DNA from: JAEUOS01 sp965279115 | GTDB lineage: Bacteria; Pseudomonadota; Gammaproteobacteria; Burkholderiales; JAEUOS01 | Assembly: GCA_965279115.1 (NCBI GenBank) | Contig: OZ257137.1 | Span: 3,968,001-4,032,000 of the forward strand | Direction of reading: 5' to 3' | Length of the DNA stretch: 64,000 nucleotides | Shown here: piece by piece, positions 41,014 to 49,781 of the stretch | How positions within the stretch are numbered: position 1 is the first letter of the stretch | How the letters are laid out: each line of letters opens with the position of its first letter | The notes under the pieces: model-generated | The model's input: only the letters and a program-made list of their open reading frames with translations | Told to the model about the DNA's origin: nothing | The model's database searches: none | Made by a program: the position numbers and the translations under genes

Positions 41014-42423
41014 CTACAGCGAGGCCATGCGCGACTTGGCCAGCGGCGGATTCTTGGCGAAATAGGCCTTGATGCCCTTGAGGATGGAGGCCGCCATCTT
41101 CTCCTGGTAGGCCTCGTCGAGCAGGCGCTTTTCCTCTTCCGGATTGCTGATGAAGGCGGTTTCCACCAGGATGGAGGGAATGTCGGGCGCCTTCAGCACC
41201 GCGAAACCGGCCTGTTCCACGCTGGCCTTGTGCAGGTCGTTGATGTTGCCCAGTTCGGCCAGCACGGCACGGCCGAGTTTCAGGCTGTCGTTGATCTGCG
41301 CTGTGGTGGAGAGGTCCAGCAGCACCCGTGCGAGGTCCTTGTCGTGGGTACCGAGGTTGACCCCGCCGATCAGGTCGGCGTCATTTTCTTTCTTGGCCAG
41401 CCATCCCGCGGCGCTCGAGGTGGCGCCGCGCTCGGACAATGCGAACACCGACGATCCCCTCGCGGTGGGCTTGACCCAGGCGTCGGCGTGGATGGAAACG
41501 AACAGGTCGGCTTCCACCTTGCGCGCCTTCTGCACCCGCACGCCGAGCGGCACGAAGTAGTCCGAGTCGCGCGTGAGCATGGTGCGCATGTTGGGCTCGG
41601 CATCGATCCTGGCCTTGAGGCGCTTGGCCACGGCCAGGGTCACATGCTTTTCGAAGGTGCCGCGCCGGCCGACGGCGCCGGGATCCTCGCCGCCATGCCC
41701 GGGGTCGAGCGCGATGGTGATCATGCGGGTGACCTGCGGCTTGCCGGCACGGGGTTCGGCTTTGGCGACTTCGGTCTTGCCGGTTTCTGCACGGCCGGCC
41801 TTGTCGTCAGCCTTGTCCGCAACCTTCGCGTCGGTGCCCGACTTTTCCTCGCGCGGCACCATGTCGGCGGGCAGGGACTGCTTGTCCATCAGGGCCAGCA
41901 GCGGGTCGGGCGGATTGGTCGGGTAGAGGTCCAGCACCAGCCGATGGCCGTATTCGCCGACCGGCTTCAACGCGAAGACCTGCGGGTTGACCTCCTGCTT
42001 GAGGTCGAACACCAGGCGCACCACGCGCTGCTTGAACTGCCCGGCGCGCACACTGCCGATGTACAGGTCGTTGGGCGTGACCTTGGAGACGATGTCCTTC
42101 AACTTGCCGGAGAGCTCGAGGTCCTCGATGTCCACCACCAGACGGTCCGGACCCTTGAGCACCTGGTGCGCGTAGCGCAGCGGCGCCTCCAGTTCGAGAG
42201 TGACACGGGTGTAATCGCGCGAAGGCCATACACGCACCGCGACGATGCTGGAGGACTGCGCGAAAAGCGGCGAGGTCGCCGCCAGCAGCAGGCTGCCGGA
42301 GGTGGCGCGCAGGAAATCGCGCCGCGAGAGGGGAAATGGGGCCGCCTGCACCGGCTCGGAATCCGGCGCTGCGCGGTGCTGCTCTACGGTGTGGGGCGCT
42401 CCTCGCGCAATGCGTTCAGACAT
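41014..42423 (-). CDS. amiC: N-acetylmuramoyl-L-alanine amidase AmiC
   Basis: Periplasmic zinc amidase that splits septal peptidoglycan between MurNAc and L-Ala. 469 aa: an N-terminal region with a twin-arginine signal (SRRDFLRATSGSLLLAA), an AMIN domain (about residues 60-165, YTRVTLELEAPLRYAHQVLK), a Lys/Ala/Asp-rich linker (about 185-230), then the Amidase_3 domain with ALDPGHGGEDPGAVG, the Glu of TFEKHVTLAVAK, SIHADAWVKP and ILVETAFISNPEEEKRL. Tat export matches E. coli AmiC. It overlaps the upstream tsaE gene by 40 bases in another frame, with GGGGAA before its ATG. tsaE-amiC adjacency is common in proteobacteria. Confidence 0.96.
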   Translation of the reverse strand: MSERIARGAPHTVEQHRAAPDSEPVQAAPFPLSRRDFLRATSGSLLLAATSPLFAQSSSIVAVRVWPSRDYTRVTLELEAPLRYAHQVLKGPDRLVVDIEDLELSGKLKDIVSKVTPNDLYIGSVRAGQFKQRVVRLVFDLKQEVNPQVFALKPVGEYGHRLVLDLYPTNPPDPLLALMDKQSLPADMVPREEKSGTDAKVADKADDKAGRAETGKTEVAKAEPRAGKPQVTRMITIALDPGHGGEDPGAVGRRGTFEKHVTLAVAKRLKARIDAEPNMRTMLTRDSDYFVPLGVRVQKARKVEADLFVSIHADAWVKPTARGSSVFALSERGATSSAAGWLAKKENDADLIGGVNLGTHDKDLARVLLDLSTTAQINDSLKLGRAVLAELGNINDLHKASVEQAGFAVLKAPDIPSILVETAFISNPEEEKRLLDEAYQEKMAASILKGIKAYFAKNPPLAKSRMASL

Positions 42424-42878
42424 CGTTCCCCGCTGGTACTCAAACCCTCCAGTTCCACGGTACGCGACTCGCCATCCGCACCGCCTGCAAACCTGAACCG
42501 CAGCACTACGTCAGCCTTTGGCAACACGCCTTCAGCCTGCTCGGGCCATTCAACGAGGCAAACCGATTGCTCGTTGAAGTACTCGTCCAACCCTGCTTCG
42601 TGCCATTCTTCAGGGTCGTTGAATCTATAAAAATCAAAGTGATACAGAATATACCCAGAAAATACATAAATTTCAACAAGGGTATACGTAGGGCTTTTCA
42701 CGGCCCCCTTGTGGCCAAGCGCGCGCAGCAGGCCACGGGTGAGCGTGGTCTTGCCGGCACCGAGGTCGCCTTCGAGGTAAATCTTCATCCCCGGCGCCAG
42801 GTGGCGCGCCAGCGCGGCGCCCAGCGCCTCGGTGGCGGCGGCATCGGCCAGGGCGACGGTAAGATGGGACGATGACAT
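42384..42878 (-). CDS. tsaE: tRNA threonylcarbamoyladenosine ATPase TsaE
   Basis: ATPase subunit of the t6A tRNA modification complex (with TsaB and TsaD). The P-loop is EGDLGAGKTTLTRGLL (about residues 36-51), followed by KSPTYTLVEIY, the YHFDFYRFND segment and the Trp-Pro-Glu motif CLVEWPEQAEGVLP. 164 aa is normal. An oddity is that nucleotides about 42610-42700, coding KSPTYTLVE through YRF, are strikingly AT-rich with A/T-ending codons (tat, ttt, att, aga) inside an otherwise GC-rich gene. Its ATG region overlaps the divergent queG start by 7 bases, and its 3' end overlaps amiC by 40 bases. Confidence 0.96.
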   Translation of the reverse strand: MSSSHLTVALADAAATEALGAALARHLAPGMKIYLEGDLGAGKTTLTRGLLRALGHKGAVKSPTYTLVEIYVFSGYILYHFDFYRFNDPEEWHEAGLDEYFNEQSVCLVEWPEQAEGVLPKADVVLRFRFAGGADGESRTVELEGLSTSGERCLNALREERPTP

Positions 42879-43954
42879 CAGCGGATGCGACCAACCCGGA
42901 GGCGCTCAAGGCGCGCATACGCGCGCGCGGCCTGGCATTGGGTTTTGACGCCATCGGCTTCGCGGGCATCGACCTGGCCCACGCGGAGGCAGGATTGGCG
43001 GCGTGGCTGGAGGCGGGGTTTCATGGGGAAATGGATTATATGGGCCGCCATGGCGCCGCCCGCGCACGTCCGGCGCAACTGGTGCCCGGCACGGTCTCGG
43101 TGATCACCGCGCGCATGAACTACCTGGCCTCTGACCCACAGGCTGCTGCAAGGCGCCTGGGCGAGCCCGGCGCGGCGGTGGTGTCGCTCTACGCCCATGG
43201 CCGTGACTACCACAAGGTGCTGCGCGCGCGCCTGCAGGCACTGGCTTCCATGATCGAAACTGAAGTGGGCGCTCACGGTTACCGCGTGTTCACCGATTCC
43301 GCGCCGGTGATGGAAGTGGCGCTGGCAGAGCAAGGTGGCCTGGGCTGGCGCGGCAAGCACACGCTGTTGCTGAACCGCGAGGCGGGCTCGTTTTTCTTCC
43401 TGGGCGAAATCTATACCAGCCTGGCCCTGCCGCCGGACGCGCCGCTGGACGACCATTGCGGCAGCTGCTTCGCCTGCGGCGCGGCGTGCCCGACAGGTGC
43501 CATCACCGGGCCCTACCGGCTGGACGCGCGGCGCTGCATTTCCTATCTGACCATCGAACTGAAGGGCGCCATTCCGCCGGAATTCAGGCCGCTGATCGGC
43601 AACCGCATCTACGGCTGCGACGATTGCCAGTTGGCGTGCCCATGGAACAAGTTCGCGCAGAGGGCTGCGGAGCCCGACTTCGTGCGGGTGCGCAACGGCC
43701 TGGACGGGGCGACGCTAGTGGAGTTGTTCGGCTGGACCGAAGCGGAGTTCGGCCGGCGCATGGAAGGCAGTGCGATCAGGCGGATCGGCTATGCGAAGTG
43801 GTTGTCGAATATCGCGATCGCGCTCGGCAACTGCAGGCGCGGGGCGGTTGATGCCGTCCTGGTCGAACGCGTTGCCGCGGCATTGAATGCGCGAGCCGAC
43901 CATCGGGATCCGCTGGTGCGTGAAGCGGTTTCCTGGGCGCTGTCGACGGCCTGA
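42872..43954 (+). CDS. queG: Epoxyqueuosine reductase QueG
   Basis: Cobalamin- and iron-sulfur-dependent enzyme for the last step of queuosine synthesis on tRNA. 360 aa. The N-terminal cobalamin-binding domain includes GFDAIGFAGIDLAHAEAGLA and MDYMGRHGAARARPAQLVPG; VFTDSAPVMEVALAEQGGLG and WRGKHTLLLNREAGSFFFLG are diagnostic. Two 4Fe-4S clusters: CGSCFACGAACPTGAI with CISYLTIE, and CDDCQLACPWNKFA. A HEAT-like C-terminal segment follows. It is divergent from tsaE with overlapping starts (42872-42878), so the promoters of each lie inside the other gene. Confidence 0.97.
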   Translation: MTSADATNPEALKARIRARGLALGFDAIGFAGIDLAHAEAGLAAWLEAGFHGEMDYMGRHGAARARPAQLVPGTVSVITARMNYLASDPQAAARRLGEPGAAVVSLYAHGRDYHKVLRARLQALASMIETEVGAHGYRVFTDSAPVMEVALAEQGGLGWRGKHTLLLNREAGSFFFLGEIYTSLALPPDAPLDDHCGSCFACGAACPTGAITGPYRLDARRCISYLTIELKGAIPPEFRPLIGNRIYGCDDCQLACPWNKFAQRAAEPDFVRVRNGLDGATLVELFGWTEAEFGRRMEGSAIRRIGYAKWLSNIAIALGNCRRGAVDAVLVERVAAALNARADHRDPLVREAVSWALSTA

Positions 43955-43990
43955 ACCTCCCCGGCCATCCGGCTGTTTGCGCGGCGCATA

Positions 43991-44020
43991 TTGACATCTG
44001 CGTTCGCCCCATGTCATGAT
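43991..44020 (+). promoter_or_regulatory. Predicted promoter of the marR-preA-hyu operon
   Basis: TTGACA (43991-43996) and CATGAT (44015-44020) with an 18-base spacer, 70 bp upstream of the MarR gene start. A loosely palindromic CCTAAC...GTTCAGG at 44030-44043 lies just downstream, where a repressor would block initiation. Confidence 0.4.
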
Positions 44021-44089
44021 CGTCAGTACCCTAACTGTTCAGGTGTCGCCGGCTCAACCGCGCGGCGCGGATGAGCCGGAGAGCACCCG

Positions 44090-44680
44090 ATGGGCAATCC
44101 CGAGACAACCGGCGGCACCCGCGCGCAGCGCGCCGCCGTGGTGCGCTCGCAGGGCGATGCCCATCCGCCCGGCCACATCATCTGGGACCGTCCCGGCTAT
44201 CTGGTGCGGCGCCTGCACCAGATCCATGTGGCGATGTTCCTGGGCAAGGTGGCCGAAGGCAAGGTCACGCCCATCCAGTACGGCCTGTTGTCCATCCTGG
44301 TGCGGCGCCCCAACATCGACCAGCTCACCATAGGCGAGGAACTGGGCCTGGACCGAGCCAATGTGGCCGACATCCTGAAGCGGCTGGAGGCGAAGAAGCT
44401 GGTGGCGCGCGTGGTGGACCCGGAAAACCGCCGCCGCAAGCTGTGCCTGGCCACCGCCCGCGGCGCCGAACTGGTGCGTCGCCATCATGCGGACATGCAG
44501 GCCTCGCAATTCCAGCTGCTGGCGCCGCTCGCGCCGGCCGAGCAGGAAATCTTCATGGGGCTGCTGTCGCGGCTGGTGGAAGGCAACAACGCCAGCGGAC
44601 GTACCTCGCTCTCGGGCCGGCCCGCGACGGAAACGCCTGCCGAAGCACCGGCGCCGCGCAGACGGAGAACCCGATCCTGA
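44090..44680 (+). CDS. MarR-family transcriptional regulator
   Basis: 196-aa winged-helix regulator at the head of a same-strand catabolic run. The MarR core is visible from about residue 30: PGYLVRRLHQIHVAMFLGKV, LTIGEELGLDRANVADILKR (recognition helix), LEAKKLVARVVDPENRRRKL (wing). The ends are Arg/Pro-rich and disordered (RRRRTRS). ATG 44090 follows GGAGAG. The 99-bp gap to the PreA-like gene holds no obvious terminator, so the operon may be autoregulated. MarR proteins at such positions usually respond to aromatic or heterocyclic ligands. Confidence 0.9.
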   Translation: MGNPETTGGTRAQRAAVVRSQGDAHPPGHIIWDRPGYLVRRLHQIHVAMFLGKVAEGKVTPIQYGLLSILVRRPNIDQLTIGEELGLDRANVADILKRLEAKKLVARVVDPENRRRKLCLATARGAELVRRHHADMQASQFQLLAPLAPAEQEIFMGLLSRLVEGNNASGRTSLSGRPATETPAEAPAPRRRRTRS

Positions 44681-44779
44681 CAGCGCGGTCCTGGCATCAG
44701 TGCCGGCCTGTCCCCCAATCGTTCGACTACCAAGCTTCGATCCGATCCTTCATTCAACCATCCCACCCGGAGTCAAACC

Positions 44780-46096
44780 ATGGCTGACCTCTCCCTCGAA
44801 TTCTGCGGCATCAAGTTCAAGCACCCGATCATCATCGCCTCGCTGGAAACCACCAACAGCCCCGAGGTGATCCGCGAATGCGTCGATGCCGGCGCCGCCG
44901 GCATGATCGTCAAGACCCTGACCGACATCGAGGACATGGCGCGCCTGACGGAAAACTCCAAGTACGCCATCCTCAACGAGAAGAACGAACTGATCAAGGG
45001 CAAGGTCAACAAGAACTACGTGTTCTACAGCCGCTCCGGCTATTCAAGCACCGGTTTCCGCGAGTGGATGCCGTACCTGAAGGAACTCAACAAGTACGCG
45101 CAGGACCGTGGTTCGCACCTGATCGGCAGCGCCGGCGGCAAGACCGTGCAAAGCTGGATCGACATCTGCCGCACCATCGAGGATTGCGGCCTGCCGATGG
45201 TGGAGCTCAACTTCGGTTGCCCGCACCCCGCCATGATGCCCGGCGTGCATGGCGGCTCGATGATCGGCCAGGAGCCGGAAGTCGCGCGCGAAGTCACCGC
45301 CCGGGTGTGCGAGGCGGTGAAAATCCCGGTGGTGGTGAAGTTGACGCCGGACCAGTCGCGCGTGCTCGACGTGGCGCGTGCGGTGAAGGAAGCGGGCGCA
45401 TCGGCGGTCACCGCCACCAACCGCTACACCGGCTTCTCGGTGGACATCGAGACCGGCCAGCCGCGCCTGGGCGGGCCGGCCGGCATCGGCGGGGTGTGGG
45501 CCAAGCCGCTCTCGCTGCGCTGGGTGCATCGCATCTACACCGAACTGGGCATGCCGGTCACCGGTTCCAACGGCATCTATGACCATCGCGACATCGTCGA
45601 ATTCATCATGACCGGCGCGCCGCTGGTGCAGGTGGGTTCGGTGCTCATGTTGAAGGGCATCAAGTACCTGCCCTCGATGATCTCGGGCCTGGAAGAGTTC
45701 ATGGACAAGCATGGCTATCCGGATATCGCCTCCATGACCGGCATCGCCTCCAGGCGTTCGGTCAAGGACTACGGCGACCAGTTCAGGAAGCCGCGCATGC
45801 ACAGCGAGATCACCCGCGACGCCTGCAAGAACCCCAGTTGCACGATCTGCGTCCAGACCTGCTTCTACGACGCGCTCGCACAAGGCGTGGGCAAGGTGGA
45901 CACCATTCACGCCAACTGCATCGGCTGCGAGATGTGTACCCAGACCTGCCCGTTCGGCGCCACCGCCATGCATACCACCACCGAGGAGGCGCGCCAGGTG
46001 CAGAGCTTCTTCCAGATCCCGGAGGGCGTGTACGAGAAGGGCAAGTTCGAAAAGGGTTTCGACCGCGGTATCAAGCTTTCCAAGGTCAAAGGCTGA
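44780..46096 (+). CDS. PreA-like dihydropyrimidine dehydrogenase subunit
   Basis: Flavin- and iron-sulfur protein of the PreA type (438 aa). A dihydroorotate dehydrogenase-like barrel (residues 1-320: LEFCGIKFKHPIIIAS, ELNFGCPHPAMMPG, VVVKLTPDQSRVLDVARAVK, LVQVGSVLMLKG) is followed by two 4Fe-4S clusters (CKNPSCTICVQTC and CIGCEMCTQTCPFGA). In mammalian dihydropyrimidine dehydrogenase the loop after the Cys-Pro-His motif carries a catalytic Cys in LACGQ; here the aligned stretch is SMIGQ (I162), so that Cys seems absent. The usual PreT electron-input subunit is not in the window. It heads a run with HyuAB and a molybdenum hydroxylase, so it may reduce a different heterocyclic double bond. Confidence 0.9.
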   Translation: MADLSLEFCGIKFKHPIIIASLETTNSPEVIRECVDAGAAGMIVKTLTDIEDMARLTENSKYAILNEKNELIKGKVNKNYVFYSRSGYSSTGFREWMPYLKELNKYAQDRGSHLIGSAGGKTVQSWIDICRTIEDCGLPMVELNFGCPHPAMMPGVHGGSMIGQEPEVAREVTARVCEAVKIPVVVKLTPDQSRVLDVARAVKEAGASAVTATNRYTGFSVDIETGQPRLGGPAGIGGVWAKPLSLRWVHRIYTELGMPVTGSNGIYDHRDIVEFIMTGAPLVQVGSVLMLKGIKYLPSMISGLEEFMDKHGYPDIASMTGIASRRSVKDYGDQFRKPRMHSEITRDACKNPSCTICVQTCFYDALAQGVGKVDTIHANCIGCEMCTQTCPFGATAMHTTTEEARQVQSFFQIPEGVYEKGKFEKGFDRGIKLSKVKG

Positions 46097-46105
46097 GACA
46101 CATTC

Positions 46106-48214
46106 ATGGCTGCTGCAGTCAACTATCGCTTCGCCTTCGATATCGGCGGCACCTTCACCGACCTGGTGCTGCTGGGCAGTGACGGCACGGTGTTCACCGG
46201 CAAGGTGCTCTCCGACCATGACGACGTGGTGGCGCCGATCCGTGCCGGGCTGGCGCGCATGCTGGTGGAGCATCGCGTCGCCATCGGCCAGGTCAACGAG
46301 GTGGTGGCCGGCGCCACCACCGCCGTGACCAACCTGGTGATCGAGCGCAAGGGCGCGGTCACCGCGCTGATCGCCACGGCCGGCTTTCGCGATGTGATCG
46401 AGATCGCGCGTGAATTGCGCTACGACCTGTATGACCTCACCGCGCCGGGCCCGGACCCGGTGATTCCGCGCCACCTGCGCTTCGAGGTCGATGAACGAGT
46501 GGACGCGGCCGGCGCAGTGGTCAAGGCGCCGGACGACGCCGATATCGAGCGTGCCGTGCGGGCCGCGGTGGCCGGCGGCGCGCGTGCGATCGCGGTGTGC
46601 TTCCTGCACAGCTTTTCCAATCCGGCGCATGAAGAGCGCGTCAAGGCGGTGGCGGCGCGCGTCGCTCCCGGGATTGCGGTATCGCTTTCCTCCGAAGTGC
46701 TCGGTGAACTGCGCGAGTACGAGCGTACCGTGGCCACGGTGCTCAATGCCTATGTGATGCCGATGGTCGGCAGCTACCTCGGTGCCATCGAGGATGGGCT
46801 CAAGTCCATGGGCATCAATGCCACGTTGCGCATCATGCAATCCAACGGCGGGGTGATCTCGCGCGAGTTCGGCGAGCGCATGCCCATCCGCATGCTCGAA
46901 TCCGGCCCGGCGGCGGGCGCACTGGGCGCCGCCTATTCGGCACGCCAGGCCGAGATGCCCGACGTGATCGCCTTCGACATGGGCGGCACCACCGCCAAGG
47001 CCTGCCTGATCACAGACGGCAAGCCTTCCGTCACCACTGAATTCGAGGCGGCGCGGCTGCAACGCTTCAAGAAGGGCAGCGGCCTGCCGGTGCGCCTGCC
47101 GACGGTGGACTTGATCGAGATCGGCGCCGGCGGCGGCAGCATCGCGCATGTGGATGTGACAGGCCTGCTCAAGGTGGGCCCGCAAAGCGCCGGTTCCAAT
47201 CCCGGCCCGGCCTGCTATGGCCTGGGCGGCACACGTCCGACGGTGACCGATGCTGCGCTCCTGATGGGCTACCTGGACCGCAACGGCAACCTCTCCGGCG
47301 CGGTGCAGATGCGAGCCGACCTGGCCGAGCGCGCCATCGAGGAGCACATCGCCAAACCGCTGGGCCTGACGGTGATGGAGGCGGCCAACGGCATCCATCG
47401 CATCGTCTGCGAGCACATGGCCGCGGCCGCCAAGATCCACGCGGTGGAGAACGGCCGCGACGTGCGGCGCTATACGCTGCTGGCCTTCGGCGGTGCCGGG
47501 CCGATCCACGCAAGAGAGGTGGCGCGCCGCACCGGGGTGCGTGAAATCCTGGTGCCGGCCAATGCCGGCGTGTTCTCGGCATTCGGCCTTCTGGTGGCAC
47601 CGATGAAGGTGGACATGGTGCGCACGCGCTTCACCCGACTGGCGGGGTTCGACTGGGCGGCGACCGAGGCGCTGCTGGCGGGCATGGAAGACGCGCTGCG
47701 TGCCGAGCTTTCCACAGCCGGCGTGCCGGCGAGCGAGATCCGTTTCCGGCGCGCCGCCGACATGCGCTATGTGGGACAGGGATTCGAGGTGGAAACCGAA
47801 CTGCCCGCACATCTGGGCGCGGGACAGGAAGTCGAACTTGCGGAACGCTTCAACGCCGCCTATGCGGAGCGTTTCGGCAAGCATCTGGAGAACCAGCGCG
47901 TGGAAGCCGTGAACTGGCGGGTCGAAGGCTCGGCTGCGGCGCCGGCCACGCCGCGCACGCCGGCGGCGGGCGTCAAGGGCGCGGGTGTCAAGGGCGCGAA
48001 GACCCGGCCGGCGTTCTTCCCCGACGCCAATGCCTTCATCGACACACCAGTGCTGGCCGAATCCGCGCTGGCACCCGGTGAGATCCATGATGGCCCTGCA
48101 CTGATCGAGCAGACCGGCTCCACCGTCGTGGTGGGCCCGGGCGACCGCTTCGGCATGGATGCCTTCGGCAACCTGCGCATCACCCTCGGTGCACGGACAA
48201 GTCACGCGGCCTGA
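46106..48214 (+). CDS. hyuA: HyuA-type ATP-dependent hydantoinase/oxoprolinase
   Basis: 702-aa subunit of the N-methylhydantoinase/5-oxoprolinase/acetone carboxylase family, which uses ATP to activate a lactam or carbonyl. Motifs: FDIGGTFTDLVLL at the N-terminus, GATTAVTNLVIERKGAVTAL, FDMGGTTAKACLI, GAGGGSIAHVD, GPACYGLGGTRPTVTDA and AFGGAGPIHAREVARRTGV. The C-terminal domain contains a repetitive linker (GVKGAGVKGA) near residue 620. It starts 9 bp after the PreA-like gene and precedes hyuB by 17 bp; the two subunits should form a complex. The family is sure, the substrate (hydantoin, lactam or other) is not. Confidence 0.93.
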   Translation: MAAAVNYRFAFDIGGTFTDLVLLGSDGTVFTGKVLSDHDDVVAPIRAGLARMLVEHRVAIGQVNEVVAGATTAVTNLVIERKGAVTALIATAGFRDVIEIARELRYDLYDLTAPGPDPVIPRHLRFEVDERVDAAGAVVKAPDDADIERAVRAAVAGGARAIAVCFLHSFSNPAHEERVKAVAARVAPGIAVSLSSEVLGELREYERTVATVLNAYVMPMVGSYLGAIEDGLKSMGINATLRIMQSNGGVISREFGERMPIRMLESGPAAGALGAAYSARQAEMPDVIAFDMGGTTAKACLITDGKPSVTTEFEAARLQRFKKGSGLPVRLPTVDLIEIGAGGGSIAHVDVTGLLKVGPQSAGSNPGPACYGLGGTRPTVTDAALLMGYLDRNGNLSGAVQMRADLAERAIEEHIAKPLGLTVMEAANGIHRIVCEHMAAAAKIHAVENGRDVRRYTLLAFGGAGPIHAREVARRTGVREILVPANAGVFSAFGLLVAPMKVDMVRTRFTRLAGFDWAATEALLAGMEDALRAELSTAGVPASEIRFRRAADMRYVGQGFEVETELPAHLGAGQEVELAERFNAAYAERFGKHLENQRVEAVNWRVEGSAAAPATPRTPAAGVKGAGVKGAKTRPAFFPDANAFIDTPVLAESALAPGEIHDGPALIEQTGSTVVVGPGDRFGMDAFGNLRITLGARTSHAA

Positions 48215-48231
48215 ACGCGAAAGAGATTCGA

Positions 48232-49779
48232 ATGAACCCGATCGACCTTGAAATCTACTGGAACCGCCTGATCGCCATCACCGACGAGGCCGGCGCCACG
48301 CTCAAGCGCACCTCGTTTTCCACCGTGGTGCGCGAGTCCAACGACTTCGCCTGCGTGTTGCTCGATACACAGGCGCGCCTGGTGGCGCAATCCTCGCTCT
48401 CGATTCCCGGCTTCATCGGCACTGCACCGCTGTCGCTGGCGGGCATGCTCAAGGTGTTTCCCAAAGAGACGCTCAAGCCCGGCGATATCCTGTTCACCAA
48501 CGACCCCTGGGTGGGCACCGGCCACCTGCCGGACGCCACCATGGCCGCGCCGATCTTCGCCAACGGCAAGCTGGCGGCCTTCGCCATCGCAGTGGCGCAC
48601 CTGTCGGACGTCGGCGGGCGGCAGTGGTCGGCCGACGCCAACGAGTTGTACGAGGAAGGCATCCGCTTTCCCGTGATCAAGCTGGCCGAGGAAGGCCGCT
48701 TCAATCCGCTGGTCATGCAGTTGCTGGAAGCCAATACGCGCCTGCCGCAGCAGGTCAAGGGCGACATCGAGGCGCAGGTGGGGGCGCTTGCCGTGGCCGA
48801 GCGGCGCCTGGTGGACATGCTGGCCGAGTACGGTCTGGCTGGCATCGACGAGATCGCGGCTGCCATCTTCAAGGCCTCAGAAGAGGCGGCGCTGCGCGAA
48901 CTGCGGCGCATTCCGCCGGGGGTCTACAAGGGCAGCGTCGATTCCGACGGGTTTGACGAGCGGGTCAGCGTTCAGGCCACCATCACCGTCACCCATGAAG
49001 GCGTGACGGTGGACTACAACGGCAGCACGCCGCAGGTGCGGTTCGGCATCAACGAGACCTTCAATCACACCTACGCCTACACCATCTATCCGTTCAAGTG
49101 CCTGCTTTCGCCGGGCATTCCCAACAACGACGGCTTCACCCGGCTGTTCAATGTGATCGCGCCGGAAGGCAGCATCGTCAACGCGCGGCCGCCGGCGGCG
49201 GTGGGGGCGCGTCACCTGATCGGCCATCAGCTGCAGGCTGCGGTGTTCGACGCGCTCTCCGGCGTGATGCCGGAGCGGGTGCAGGCCGACAGCGGCACGC
49301 CGCTGTGGTCGGTGCTGATGCGCGGTGTGGATGCAGCCAAGGGCACTTCGTTTTCGACCATCCTGTTTTTCAATGGCGGCATGGGCGCGATGCGCGACCG
49401 CGACGGTCCGCCGGCGGCAGGATTCCCCGCCAACATTTCGAACACGCCGGTGGAAATCGCCGAGACCCTGGCGCCGGTGCTGTTTGGCGCCAAGCGACTC
49501 GATGACGGTTCGGGCGGCGGCGGCGCAAGGCAGGGTGGCATGGGACAGGTGGTGTCGTTCAAGTCGCGCTGGCCAGGGCGGTTGCGCGTGTCGCTTCTCA
49601 CCGACCGCACCCGCGTGCCGGCCAAGGGCATCATGGGCGGCGAGGCCGGGAGAGCCGGCCATGTGTATCTCAATGGCGTGGCGGTGGACAACCCCAAGAG
49701 CGTGGTCGAGATGCATGAAGGTGATACGCTTGAACTTGGGCTGCCGGGAGGCGGCGGCTACGGCCAGGCGAGGATCTGA
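48232..49779 (+). CDS. hyuB: HyuB-type hydantoinase/oxoprolinase subunit
   Basis: 515-aa partner of HyuA. Features are IDLEIYWNRLIAITDEAGAT, the conserved SFSTVVRESNDFACVLLDTQ, PGDILFTNDPWVGTGHLPDA, HLSDVGGRQW, and a C-terminal GGGARQGGMGQVV with GEAGRAGHVYLNGV and ELGLPGGGGYG. GAAAGAGA precedes its ATG. It is followed after 2 bp by the molybdenum hydroxylase large-subunit gene, implying a single operon. HyuAB hydrolyses a cyclic amide using ATP; coupling to a ring hydroxylase suggests an N-heteroaromatic route. Confidence 0.93.
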   Translation: MNPIDLEIYWNRLIAITDEAGATLKRTSFSTVVRESNDFACVLLDTQARLVAQSSLSIPGFIGTAPLSLAGMLKVFPKETLKPGDILFTNDPWVGTGHLPDATMAAPIFANGKLAAFAIAVAHLSDVGGRQWSADANELYEEGIRFPVIKLAEEGRFNPLVMQLLEANTRLPQQVKGDIEAQVGALAVAERRLVDMLAEYGLAGIDEIAAAIFKASEEAALRELRRIPPGVYKGSVDSDGFDERVSVQATITVTHEGVTVDYNGSTPQVRFGINETFNHTYAYTIYPFKCLLSPGIPNNDGFTRLFNVIAPEGSIVNARPPAAVGARHLIGHQLQAAVFDALSGVMPERVQADSGTPLWSVLMRGVDAAKGTSFSTILFFNGGMGAMRDRDGPPAAGFPANISNTPVEIAETLAPVLFGAKRLDDGSGGGGARQGGMGQVVSFKSRWPGRLRVSLLTDRTRVPAKGIMGGEAGRAGHVYLNGVAVDNPKSVVEMHEGDTLELGLPGGGGYGQARI

Positions 49780-49781
49780 TC

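Noticed and set aside
47960..48010. Short repeat in hyuA (GVKGAGVKGA) as a possible recombination site
   Set aside because: It is an in-frame flexible linker of two units with no sign of mobility.
45044..48205. Very long minus-strand open frame (over 1000 codons) opposite preA and hyuA
   Set aside because: It is His/Arg/Gly-rich with no recognisable domain and lies fully opposite well-supported genes; such shadows are expected at this GC content.
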